Source: Terriglobia bacterium
Lineage (GTDB): Bacteria > Acidobacteriota > Terriglobia > Terriglobales > Acidobacteriaceae
Direction: 5' to 3'
Assembly (NCBI GenBank): GCA_020073525.1
Contig: JAIQFA010000050.1
Coordinates: 1 to 38,449 of the forward strand
Length of the DNA stretch: 38,449 nt
Part shown: positions 15,992 to 23,176 of the stretch, one piece after another
Numbering within the stretch: the stretch's first letter is position 1
Layout: each line of letters starts with the position of its first letter
Notes under the pieces: generated by a model
Database searches by the model: none
Told to the model about the DNA's origin: nothing
What the model saw: only the letters and a program-made list of their open reading frames with translations
Program-made: the position numbers and the translations under genes

Positions 15992-16319
15992 CAGGTGTCA
16001 GGTCTTAGGTCTCAGGAAAGACATGCGCGGTGAAATGCGGTCATGGCCCTTTAGCGGATGACGAATTTCCACAGCACGACGCCGACAAAAACAACTATTC
16101 CGACTGCGTATGCCCAGCCTCGTCCGTTTTGGAGCTTTTCCTGATCTATCATTGAAGCACCTCGTAAGACTGAACTACTATGCCACAAATGTGGATGCTA
16201 GAGCGAGGTGGGGAAATCCAAGGTGGCCACTGCCGAAATGCCTTTCAGTTCCCACCGCGCCCTGGTTAGAAAGTAGTCAATGCTTTTGCAAAGTCCTGAG
16301 ACCTAACACCTGAGACCTA
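15992..16319. repeat. Inverted-repeat-bracketed insert between def and fmt
   Basis: A left arm of about 26 bases (15992-16017) made of (T/C)AGGTCT-type heptads is complementary to 16294-16319 with about three mismatches; the inner 13 bases (TTAGGTCTCAGGA) match perfectly. The right arm runs directly into the fmt ATG. The 276-base interior is not shared with the other elements and carries a 33-codon ORF on the minus strand. It splits an otherwise tight def-fmt gene pair, so it looks inserted. Confidence 0.75.
16051..16152 (-). CDS. Small single-pass membrane protein, 33 residues
   Basis: The minus-strand frame from ATG at 16152 to TAA at 16051 encodes 33 residues: a charged start MIDQEKLQNGRGW, then a hydrophobic helix AYAVGIVVFVGVVLWKF and a basic end (VIR). 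GAGG lies seven bases before the ATG, a good ribosome-binding site. The polar-hydrophobic-basic arrangement with one ~17-residue membrane segment is what small bacterial membrane peptides look like, but no family is recognised. It lies inside the def-fmt repeat-bracketed insert, opposite to the flanking genes. Coding status is inferred from the start signal and composition only. Confidence 0.55.
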   Translation of the reverse strand: MIDQEKLQNGRGWAYAVGIVVFVGVVLWKFVIR

Positions 16320-17266
16320 TGTTCTTAGTCTTTTGCGGCACGCCTCGCTTTGCGGTTCCCACCCTTGAGAAACTGGTCGAGGCCGGTCACTCCGTGCCGC
16401 TGGTCGTTACGCAACCCGATCGGCCTCGCGGGCGCGGGATGGAAATGGCGCTCTCTCCCGTGAAGGAAGCGGCAATCCGCTTGGGCCTCCCTGTGCTGCA
16501 ACCCGCCACCATCAAGAACAATGCCGAATTCCGCGATCAGCTGACGGCGATTGGTGCGGACGCGATCATCGTGGTCGGGTATGGCCGCATCATTCCGCAG
16601 TGGATGATTGACCTTCCCCGGCTCGGAAATTTGAACTTGCATGCGTCTCTGCTGCCGAAATATCGTGGCGCGGCGCCGATCCAGTGGGCGATTGCCAGCG
16701 GTGAATCCGTCACCGGAGTTACTACCATGCGCATTGACGCGGGGCTCGATACCGGCGACATTCTGATGCAGCGCGAAATTCCGATTGGCACCGAAGATAC
16801 GGCAGAGACATTGGGCCCGCGGCTGGCGGCCATTGGCGCCGAGCTGATGGTCGAGACCCTGCGTGGGCTGGAGACTGGGCAAGCTCGCCCGACTCCGCAG
16901 GATCAATCGCGGGCTACCCTTGCGCCAATTCTGAGGAAAGAAGATGGCCGCATGGATTTCTCCCGTACCGCAAACGATCTGTTCAACCGGCTGCGCGGCT
17001 TTCAGCCGTGGCCCGGGGCTTTCACGATTTTCAAAGGGAAAACGCTGCAAGTGCATCGGGCTCAACCCGCGCGGCATGGGGCCGAGTTAACGCCCGGACA
17101 AATCGTGATCGAAGGCACGCGTCTTTTGGTCGGGTGCGGTAAGGACAAAGAGGCCGACACGGCGCTGGAGCTCGTCGAAATTCAACTCGAGGGCAAGCGC
17201 CGGATGACGGCGCAGGAATTCATCAACGGCTACCGGCCCAAATCCGGCGACCATCTGGGACAATAG
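16319..17266 (+). CDS. fmt: Methionyl-tRNA formyltransferase
   Basis: A 315-residue enzyme that formylates initiator Met-tRNA using 10-formyltetrahydrofolate. The N-terminal transferase domain holds Asn106, His108 (NLHASLLPKYRGAAPIQW) and Asp144 (GLDTGD), at the same numbers as the E. coli catalytic residues. The C-terminal OB-like tRNA-binding domain (about 205-310) contains FNRLRGFQPWPGAFT. The start MFLVFCGTPRFAVPTLE is canonical. The ATG directly abuts the right arm of the repeat element, leaving no Shine-Dalgarno sequence. The rsmB start is only six bases after the stop, implying co-transcription. Confidence 0.96.
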   Translation: MFLVFCGTPRFAVPTLEKLVEAGHSVPLVVTQPDRPRGRGMEMALSPVKEAAIRLGLPVLQPATIKNNAEFRDQLTAIGADAIIVVGYGRIIPQWMIDLPRLGNLNLHASLLPKYRGAAPIQWAIASGESVTGVTTMRIDAGLDTGDILMQREIPIGTEDTAETLGPRLAAIGAELMVETLRGLETGQARPTPQDQSRATLAPILRKEDGRMDFSRTANDLFNRLRGFQPWPGAFTIFKGKTLQVHRAQPARHGAELTPGQIVIEGTRLLVGCGKDKEADTALELVEIQLEGKRRMTAQEFINGYRPKSGDHLGQ

Positions 17267-17272
17267 ACGGCG

Positions 17273-18607
17273 ATGGCCGTTTCTCCTGCCCGCGCCGTGG
17301 CTTTCGAAATTCTTCTGCGAGTCGAGCGCGAAAACTCTTACGCCGCCGAACTGCTCCATTCCGATTCGTTTGCCAAGGTTTCCTCACGCGATCATGGGCT
17401 CGCCACCGAGTTGGTGATGGGAGTTCTCCGCTGGCAGTCCTTGCTCGATCAGCGAATAGCCGGCGCATCGTCGCAGAAGCTGGAGCGGCTGGATGGCGAG
17501 GTTCTGGCCGCGTTGCGCCTTGGCGTTTATCAATTGCTGTTTCTTACCCGAGTTCCCGCACGCGCTGCGATCTTCGAAAGCGTGGAACTCGTCAAAGCGG
17601 CGCGAAAGCGCTCCGCGACATCGTTCGTGAATGCGATTCTGCGGAAAATTGCCGGGGCTGGCGCGGTAGACATCTTCGCGAAAATCGCCGGATCGCCTGA
17701 CGCCAGCACGCTGAATCGGAACGCCGCTCATCCCGCCTGGCTGGTGGCACGCTGGGTCGAGCACTACGGACTCGAGGCGGCGCGGCAGATTTGTGTCCAC
17801 GATCAAAAAGTGCCCGACGCTGCCATTCATATCCATGACAGCGAGTCTGTTTCAGAACTGACCACAGCCGGCGTCGAACTCGCGCCCGGCCAGCTGCTGA
17901 CGGCGGCGCGGCGCGTTCGCGCGGGCGACATAACCGCAACGCGCGCCTACCAGGAAGGTCGCATCTCCATTCAAGACGAGGCTTCACAACTAGTGGCGTT
18001 GCTGGCTGGTCGCGGAGAAAAGATTCTTGACTGTTGCGCCGCTCCAGGCAGCAAGGCTTCTCTACTTGCGCGGCGTAACCCGCGCGCCAAAGTTTTTGCT
18101 ACGGAGTTGCATCCGCACCGCGCACGCTTGCTGCAGAGCCTCAGGCGAATGCCGAACGTTCACGTGGTCGCGGCCGACGCGCGGCATCTGCCTTTTTCAA
18201 TTGCCTTCGACCGGATCCTCGCCGATGTTCCCTGCTCCGGCACCGGCACTCTCGCCCGCAATCCCGAGATCAAGTGGCGGCTCAAAGCCGAAGACCTACA
18301 TGATCTTCCGACGCGGCAGGTGGCTATCCTGAAGTCCGCGCTGGCCCAGCTTGCGATTGGCGGGCGGCTCGTCTATTCAACGTGTTCGCTGGAGCGGGAG
18401 GAAAACGAAGCGGTAGTGGAGTCTGCGCTCGATGGCACAACGGAATTTAAGGTTATCGATTGCAAGGAAGAGCTGGAGCAACTAAGCCAGTCTGGCGAAA
18501 TGTGCTGGAAGGATATCGCGTCGCTTCTGGCTGGACCTTATCTGAGAACCATTGCCGGGGTGCATCCTTGCGACGGCTTCTTTGCGGCGATGATCGAACG
18601 AAGATAA
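17273..18607 (+). CDS. rsmB: 16S rRNA (cytosine-967-C5)-methyltransferase RsmB
   Basis: A 444-residue protein with an N-terminal NusB-like RNA-binding domain (about 1-145; SPARAVAFEILLRVE, then RDHGLATELVMGVLRW) and a C-terminal SAM-dependent methyltransferase of the Sun/Fmu family. The SAM loop is LDCCAAPGSK, the two functional cysteines are Cys321 in DVPCSGTGTL and Cys371 in YSTCSLEREENE, spaced 50 residues as in E. coli RsmB. It methylates C967 (E. coli numbering) of 16S rRNA. Located six bases after fmt, the classical def-fmt-rsmB arrangement. Other m5C RNA methyltransferases share the catalytic core, but the NusB domain and neighbours support RsmB. Confidence 0.94.
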   Translation: MAVSPARAVAFEILLRVERENSYAAELLHSDSFAKVSSRDHGLATELVMGVLRWQSLLDQRIAGASSQKLERLDGEVLAALRLGVYQLLFLTRVPARAAIFESVELVKAARKRSATSFVNAILRKIAGAGAVDIFAKIAGSPDASTLNRNAAHPAWLVARWVEHYGLEAARQICVHDQKVPDAAIHIHDSESVSELTTAGVELAPGQLLTAARRVRAGDITATRAYQEGRISIQDEASQLVALLAGRGEKILDCCAAPGSKASLLARRNPRAKVFATELHPHRARLLQSLRRMPNVHVVAADARHLPFSIAFDRILADVPCSGTGTLARNPEIKWRLKAEDLHDLPTRQVAILKSALAQLAIGGRLVYSTCSLEREENEAVVESALDGTTEFKVIDCKEELEQLSQSGEMCWKDIASLLAGPYLRTIAGVHPCDGFFAAMIERR

Positions 18608-18694
18608 ACACACGGAAAGGACGAGTCAGTCTGATGCGGAGCGAGCGTGATTCCGAATGACCAAGCGAAATGACGAGTCGAGCAGATCGCAGCC

Positions 18695-18728
18695 GACAGC
18701 AGGTCCTTCGCTTCGCTCAGGATGACAA
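18695..18728 (+). repeat. 34-bp dispersed repeat, copy 1
   Basis: This 34-base segment, beginning GACAGCAGGTCCTTCGCTTC and ending with CTCAG and GATGACAA, recurs at 36612-36645 in the same orientation with a single difference. It lies in the gap between convergent rsmB and the PASTA gene, which contains no gene. Two near-identical copies 18 kb apart imply a dispersed family. Confidence 0.85.
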
Positions 18729-18751
18729 ATCTTGTGGTTGGCATGCCGACG

Positions 18752-19513
18752 TTAGCGGACCTCGAAATTCACCGCGCTGCCGGCGACAATTTTCTGTCCG
18801 GGCGCGGGAGTCTGGGTCACGATCATGCTGGCCGGGCTGGGCTCGGAGACTGCCGGCGGCGGAACCGGCGCGGTTTGCGGCTCGCCGGGCTGGAGAGGCG
18901 GGGGCAGCACGCTGACTTTACCGACCTTGATGCCGGCGTCCTGCAGTGCCAGCATCGCACTGCCAAGGGGCTGTCCAGTGAGGTTGGGCATCACATAGGT
19001 AGGCGGAGCGGGACCGTCGCTTACCAGCAAACTGATCTTTGGCGCGGAAACGCCGCTGGCCTTTGCGGGCGGGCTTTGCGATATCACTTGGTCCAGCGGC
19101 GCGTCCGGCAAATTGAGGTGCGCCAGAGAGCCCAGAGTGAGGCCACGGCGTCGTATGTTCAATTCCGCGACGCGCTCGCTGCCTCCCGTGACGTCGGGAA
19201 TCGCTACCCGCTGCGGTCCCAGGCTTTGCGCCACGCGGACCGACCAGCCTCGCCGCACCTTCGCGCCCGGCGGCGGCATCTGGGTCATGATTTTTCCTTC
19301 GGGAATGTCCGCGCTGTAGAACTGCCGCTCGACTACAACCTGGAGGCCCGACGCAGCGCCGGCACGCTCGGCCTCTGCCGGACTCATGCCCACCAGCTTG
19401 GGGATGGTCACCTCGCGCCCGTGGATGGCTAGTTGCATGGCCGTGAGCGCCGAAATCAGCGCCACTGTCATCAGGACCAGGGCCAACAGCAGCATGCGGA
19501 AAAACTGTCGCAT
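18752..19513 (-). CDS. Membrane-anchored PASTA-domain protein
   Basis: A 253-residue protein with a short cytoplasmic start (MRQFFRM), one membrane helix (LLLALVLMTVALISALTAMQ, about 8-28), then three consecutive PASTA repeats (about 36-95, 104-168 and 172-252), each with the V-x-x-P-x-L/V-x-G opening: VTIPKLVGMSPAEA, VAIPDVTGGSERVA and YVMPNLTGQPLGSA. The third is interrupted by a Pro-rich insertion. PASTA domains bind peptidoglycan stem peptides or muropeptides, usually on Ser/Thr kinases or class B penicillin-binding proteins; here neither catalytic domain is attached. It may be a cell-wall sensor or scaffold. The N-terminal helix without a lipobox suggests inner-membrane anchoring. It converges on rsmB. 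Confidence 0.87.
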   Translation of the reverse strand: MRQFFRMLLLALVLMTVALISALTAMQLAIHGREVTIPKLVGMSPAEAERAGAASGLQVVVERQFYSADIPEGKIMTQMPPPGAKVRRGWSVRVAQSLGPQRVAIPDVTGGSERVAELNIRRRGLTLGSLAHLNLPDAPLDQVISQSPPAKASGVSAPKISLLVSDGPAPPTYVMPNLTGQPLGSAMLALQDAGIKVGKVSVLPPPLQPGEPQTAPVPPPAVSEPSPASMIVTQTPAPGQKIVAGSAVNFEVR

Positions 19514-19664
19514 TGCTGGCGATTATAGCTCCCCGGCGTCCCACGGGAGTCTATGTCGCAAGGCGGGTGCCGTCCCTTGCGGGACTCGGCTTTCCTGCTA
19601 TCGCCTACCCGGCACTCACGTGCCGGACTTTCCTATTCCTCCGCTTCGCGGCTGTACAGACTCC

Positions 19665-19729
19665 GTAGAGACGCGGCATGCTGCGTCTCCGACGGCGTCC
19701 AGAGGAGACGGGGCAAGCCCCGTCTCTAC
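19665..19729. repeat. Paired hairpins bracketed by GTAGAGAC/GTCTCTAC
   Basis: GTAGAGAC at 19665 and GTCTCTAC at 19722-19729 bracket two hairpins. The second is a perfect 10-bp stem GAGACGGGGC-AA-GCCCCGTCTC (19705-19726); the first is a near-perfect palindrome starting GAGACGCGGC. They lie just beyond the end of the DUF2007/zinc-ribbon gene and may end its transcript. The surrounding 19514-19740 spacer contains no gene. Confidence 0.7.
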
Positions 19730-19740
19730 AGCAACGGGAT

Positions 19741-20307
19741 TTATGAGGGCGCGCCGCCTTGACCTTCCCATTCATTGCCGCAGCCGTCGCAGGTCCAGGC
19801 CTGCTTCTCTAACACGAATGTCACGTCGAGCGATTGACATCGCGGACACTTGGGCTGCTCGTAATTGCCAACGCCTTCAACATCGAGCATTTCGGGGATG
19901 GGCTGGTTCAGGATCTCACTGGCTGCTTCCACGTCCTCGGGGCGAACCTTCAGTTTGATTCCGCCGAGGAGGTTGGAGATGAACCAATCCATGCGGATCA
20001 TGTTGTCGTCCACAAGGTACGCTTGAATGCCGGCCGACTCGAGGCTGCCCTTCGCCAGCAGCGCATCGGGGAGATCGCGGAACTGGCGCAGGGTCACGGT
20101 GTGGTTGAACTCGAAGACGTCTTCGCCGCGGGGCGGGGCGATCTCCAATTGGAGACCGCGCTTGGCTGCCTCCGTTTGGAGCGCCTCGTGGGCCGCAGTG
20201 CTCAATTCGTCACCGCTGCCAGCAATCTGGCCAAGCTCTTCGTCGCTCATGGCGGAGTACACGCCGGCTATGCGCACGCGCTCCTGTTCAGGCGTCGGCA
20301 TCGTCAT
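19741..20307 (-). CDS. DUF2007-like signal-transducing domain with C-terminal zinc ribbon
   Basis: A 188-residue soluble protein. The N-terminal third (MTMPTPEQERVRIAGVYSAM, then SDEELGQIAGSGDEL) is helical and resembles the short 'Y-x-x-M-x-D-x-E-L' modules common in acidobacterial proteins. The middle (about 75-135) has LRQFRDLPDALLAKGSLESA, GIQAYLVDDNMIRMDW and LKVRPEDVEAASEIL, the DUF2007 ('putative prokaryotic signal transducing protein') pattern. The end holds a zinc ribbon with two CxxC pairs (CPRC and CDGC, about 160-182). Function unknown. The start at 20307 is chosen because the longer frame to 20358 adds unlikely residues; there is no clear ribosome-binding site. Confidence 0.7.
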   Translation of the reverse strand: MTMPTPEQERVRIAGVYSAMSDEELGQIAGSGDELSTAAHEALQTEAAKRGLQLEIAPPRGEDVFEFNHTVTLRQFRDLPDALLAKGSLESAGIQAYLVDDNMIRMDWFISNLLGGIKLKVRPEDVEAASEILNQPIPEMLDVEGVGNYEQPKCPRCQSLDVTFVLEKQAWTCDGCGNEWEGQGGAPS

Positions 20308-20371
20308 AGGCGGACATGATACGCGAACCGCTCCCACAAATGATTGCCAGGGGAGCATCTCTGGCCCTCAG

Positions 20372-20383
20372 GGGCTAAAGCCC
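20372..20383. repeat. Short hairpin GGGC-TAAA-GCCC
   Basis: A 4-bp perfect stem with a TAAA loop in the spacer between the DUF885 gene end and the DUF2007 gene start. A second palindrome with a TGAA loop (GGCACCGC-TGAA-GCCGTGCC, imperfect) lies just downstream near 20405. Same loop family as at 10584 and 24588. Confidence 0.45.
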
Positions 20384-20470
20384 ATGTTTGTTGCGGCCCT
20401 CGGCGGCACCGCTGAAGCCGTGCCCCCCTCAAGACAGTTCATGAGCCAGTTTCCGCAAACGAGCTCGTTA

Positions 20471-22279
20471 TCAGTTTTGATTCGTGCTCGTTTTCGGGCC
20501 CGATAGGGATGCCTGTGCCTTCTGTTGTCCCACCCATTCGTGAACTCGCGTGCTCAGAACGTCCATCGGAAGCGCGCCGCCCGCCAGCACTTCGTCGTGG
20601 AACGAACGCACGTCGAACTTGCCGCCCAGTTGGTCTTTCGAATATTGGCGAAGCTTCAGAATTTCCAGCTGTCCGATTTTGTAGCCGAGTGCTTGCGCCG
20701 GCCACGCCATGTAGCGATCGGTCTCGCTTTGCACTTCGGGTTCGTCGATGGCGGAGTGATCGTGGAAGAAGTCGACTACCTGTTGCCGCGACCAGTGTTT
20801 GTAGTGGAAGCCGGTATCGACCACCAGGCGAATGGCGCGCAGCATGTCATCCTGCAAGTGACCGTAGTAGCTGTATGGGTCCTGGAAGAAGCCGGCTTCC
20901 TTGCCGAGGCGTTCGGAATAGAGCGCCCAGCCTTCGGTGTACGCTGTGTAGTTCTCCTGCCGGCGGAAGGGCGGGAGCTCGGGCAATTCCTGCGCGATGG
21001 CAATCTGCAGGTGATGGCCGGGGACACCTTCGTGATAGGCGGTGGTCTCGATGTCGAGGGTGGTCCGCTTCGCGAAATCACCTGTGTTCACCATGACATG
21101 TGCCTTGCGCGATCCGTCGGGCGTTCCCTGTACGTAGTGGGTGGAGGCTTCTTTCTCGCGGAACTCTTCGATGGGCATCACTTCCAGCTTGCCTTTGGGC
21201 AGGCGGCCGAACATCTCCGGTAGCTTGGTGTACATCTCGTCAATGTGCTTCCGGTACAGATCAAGAATCTCTTCGCGCGAGTGCGGATGAAGCTTGGGAT
21301 CGTTTTTCAGCGCCGTGTAGAAAGTCTTCAGATCCGGGTAGCCAAGCTGGTGCGCAACTCCCAGCATGCGGCCTTCGATCTCTTTCACCTGCGCCAGGCC
21401 GATCTGGTGAATTTCCTCGGGAGACAGATTTGTTGTCGTGCTTTCTTTCACACGGAACGCATACCAGGCGGGTCCGTCGGGCAATGACCAGGCGCCGGGC
21501 TCCGACCGTCCTTTGGATGCATATTCATCACGCACGAACGCCGTGAACTTGACGTAGGCGGGAATCACCGAATCCTTGACGGCGGCCAGTCCTGCCTCGC
21601 GCAGCCGTTTACGATCGGCTTCGGAGAAGGAATCGGGAAACTTATCAAAAGGATGCGTGAACGGGCTTTGCTCGACGGCCGTCGTGGCGATTCCGTTGGC
21701 TTGCGTCACCACCTGTTCCAGAAGAATCTTGGGCGGCATCAGGCCAGCAGCCATGCCTTTTCGCATCTGCTCGATGTTCTGGTCAAAGAGGCGTGGAAGC
21801 AGCTTCAGGCGCGTAATGTAGTCTTCGTAGTCCTTCACGCTCTCAAACGAGAGGATGCTGACCAGTTGTGGCGCATCAATGTGAATTCCGCCGAACTGGT
21901 TCACCGGCATCTCCCACGGTTTGAAGCGCGCGCCTTCCAAACCGCTTCTCAGGTCTCGAACCATGAGCTGCTTGTTCAGCGACTCCTGCTCGGGGAAGCC
22001 GGTTGTATCGATGGCTTCGAAGCGGGCGAGGAAGCGGCGAGACTGCTCGAGGTTGTCGTCAATGGCGGCCTGGGAGAAATCGTCGATTTTGTCGTTGTAG
22101 CGCTTGTCGCCCAAGATCGAAGCGTAAATCGGGCTGGTGCGCATCGTGTATTCCCACTGCTCGTGCAGCAGATCGTTGAGCGCTTTGCGCCGGGCTTCGA
22201 GATCAGCCGGTGAATTCGCGGCGGTCATGACAGCCGGAATCAACACGGCCAGGGCGAGCAGGCAGATTGAGAATCGCAT
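20471..22279 (-). CDS. Exported DUF885 zinc peptidase
   Basis: A 602-residue protein of the DUF885 family. The signal peptide (MRFSICLLALAVLIPAVMTA, about 1-21) is preceded by a start with GGAG upstream; the frame extends 17 codons further but without a start signal. The catalytic region holds AYHEGVPGHHLQ with His416-Glu417 and His422-His423, and ENYTAYTEGWALYSERL about 30 residues later with the likely third-ligand Glu. DUF885 proteins are predicted metallopeptidases, related to gluzincins, and are abundant in Acidobacteriota; substrates are mostly unknown. The N-terminal half is alpha-helical, as usual. It is likely a periplasmic or exported dipeptidase-like enzyme. Confidence 0.9.
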   Translation of the reverse strand: MRFSICLLALAVLIPAVMTAANSPADLEARRKALNDLLHEQWEYTMRTSPIYASILGDKRYNDKIDDFSQAAIDDNLEQSRRFLARFEAIDTTGFPEQESLNKQLMVRDLRSGLEGARFKPWEMPVNQFGGIHIDAPQLVSILSFESVKDYEDYITRLKLLPRLFDQNIEQMRKGMAAGLMPPKILLEQVVTQANGIATTAVEQSPFTHPFDKFPDSFSEADRKRLREAGLAAVKDSVIPAYVKFTAFVRDEYASKGRSEPGAWSLPDGPAWYAFRVKESTTTNLSPEEIHQIGLAQVKEIEGRMLGVAHQLGYPDLKTFYTALKNDPKLHPHSREEILDLYRKHIDEMYTKLPEMFGRLPKGKLEVMPIEEFREKEASTHYVQGTPDGSRKAHVMVNTGDFAKRTTLDIETTAYHEGVPGHHLQIAIAQELPELPPFRRQENYTAYTEGWALYSERLGKEAGFFQDPYSYYGHLQDDMLRAIRLVVDTGFHYKHWSRQQVVDFFHDHSAIDEPEVQSETDRYMAWPAQALGYKIGQLEILKLRQYSKDQLGGKFDVRSFHDEVLAGGALPMDVLSTRVHEWVGQQKAQASLSGPKTSTNQN

Positions 22280-22384
22280 TGGAACTCCAGAAGAAGATCT
22301 AGTCGGCTTAGAGGAGGCCTTCCCACACACAAGTCTGTTCTGTTAGACGAATACGCAGGCGGGTGGTTATCAGTTCCCGAAAAA

Positions 22385-23176
22385 TCATTTTCCCGCATTT
22401 GCGCGGGCTCGGCGCAGTCCAGCAGCCACGCCTTGCCGCACGGCACGCCCGTATCCAGCAGCATCCATCGCGGTCGCCACTGCCGCGGCAATCCCGCCCG
22501 GAGTAACCGCTTCCTCGAGCAGCGACTCTAAGGAGTGGTTGCCATCGCGCCAGGCGAGGATTCCGTCGGCTAAGGCATGCGCGCTGGCGAGGAGCGCGGT
22601 CTTTCGATCAAGACCTGCGGCCTGCGCAGCATGCGCCAGAGTTGCCAGCGCGTGATAGCCGTGGCTGCACGAGTAGGTCACGGTGAAGGCATCGATCTTG
22701 CTTTCGGGGATTTCGACAACCTGGCCGAAGGTGGCGAAAAGATCGTGGACGCGTTTGCGGTCCACCCGGGGCAACTTTCGGGAATAGCTCACCGCCGTAA
22801 GGCCGCTTCCGCTGCGGCAAACGGGACTGGGCATAGCACGCGCCCATCGCATGGGCGGTCCGGCCAGTTTGCGCAGCACGTGCAGCGGTACACCGGCAGC
22901 CAGGCTGACCGCCAGTAACGGCTGACTCACTTTCCCAACCGAACGGAGAAGTTCGCGCACCGAACTCGGGCGGACTGCAACGATCAGCAAGTCCGATTGC
23001 TTGGCCGCGCGGTTCAGGTCGGGTTCGACGGTAACTCCGTAGCGCTTTTTGAGGTCACGGAGCTTGCCCGGGTTGCGATCATGCACGACCAGTCGGTGTC
23101 TGCTCTTGCTCAGGCGCAGACCTGCCAGCATCGCTGATGTGATCCGCCCTCCGCCGAGGAAGACGACTGTGCTCAT
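22385..23176 (-). CDS. Divergent ProC-like (pyrroline-5-carboxylate reductase family) oxidoreductase
   Basis: A 263-residue protein with the two-domain ProC architecture: a Rossmann fold opening VVFLGGGRITSAMLAGL, then IVAVRPSSV and AAGVPLHVL, and an all-helical C-terminal domain ending EEAVTPGGIAAAVATAM (222-238), the best-conserved ProC signature. Canonical P5C reductases carry MPNTPA and, at the start of the dimerisation domain, GSGPAY; here the corresponding stretches are MPSPVC (115-120) and YSCSHGYH (168-175). Substrate recognition is therefore probably changed. Its ATG overlaps the stop of the HemL-like aminotransferase by four bases (ATGA), implying coupled translation and a joint pathway. 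I would call it an imine reductase of unknown substrate rather than assign proC. Confidence 0.78.
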   Translation of the reverse strand: MSTVVFLGGGRITSAMLAGLRLSKSRHRLVVHDRNPGKLRDLKKRYGVTVEPDLNRAAKQSDLLIVAVRPSSVRELLRSVGKVSQPLLAVSLAAGVPLHVLRKLAGPPMRWARAMPSPVCRSGSGLTAVSYSRKLPRVDRKRVHDLFATFGQVVEIPESKIDAFTVTYSCSHGYHALATLAHAAQAAGLDRKTALLASAHALADGILAWRDGNHSLESLLEEAVTPGGIAAAVATAMDAAGYGRAVRQGVAAGLRRARANAGK

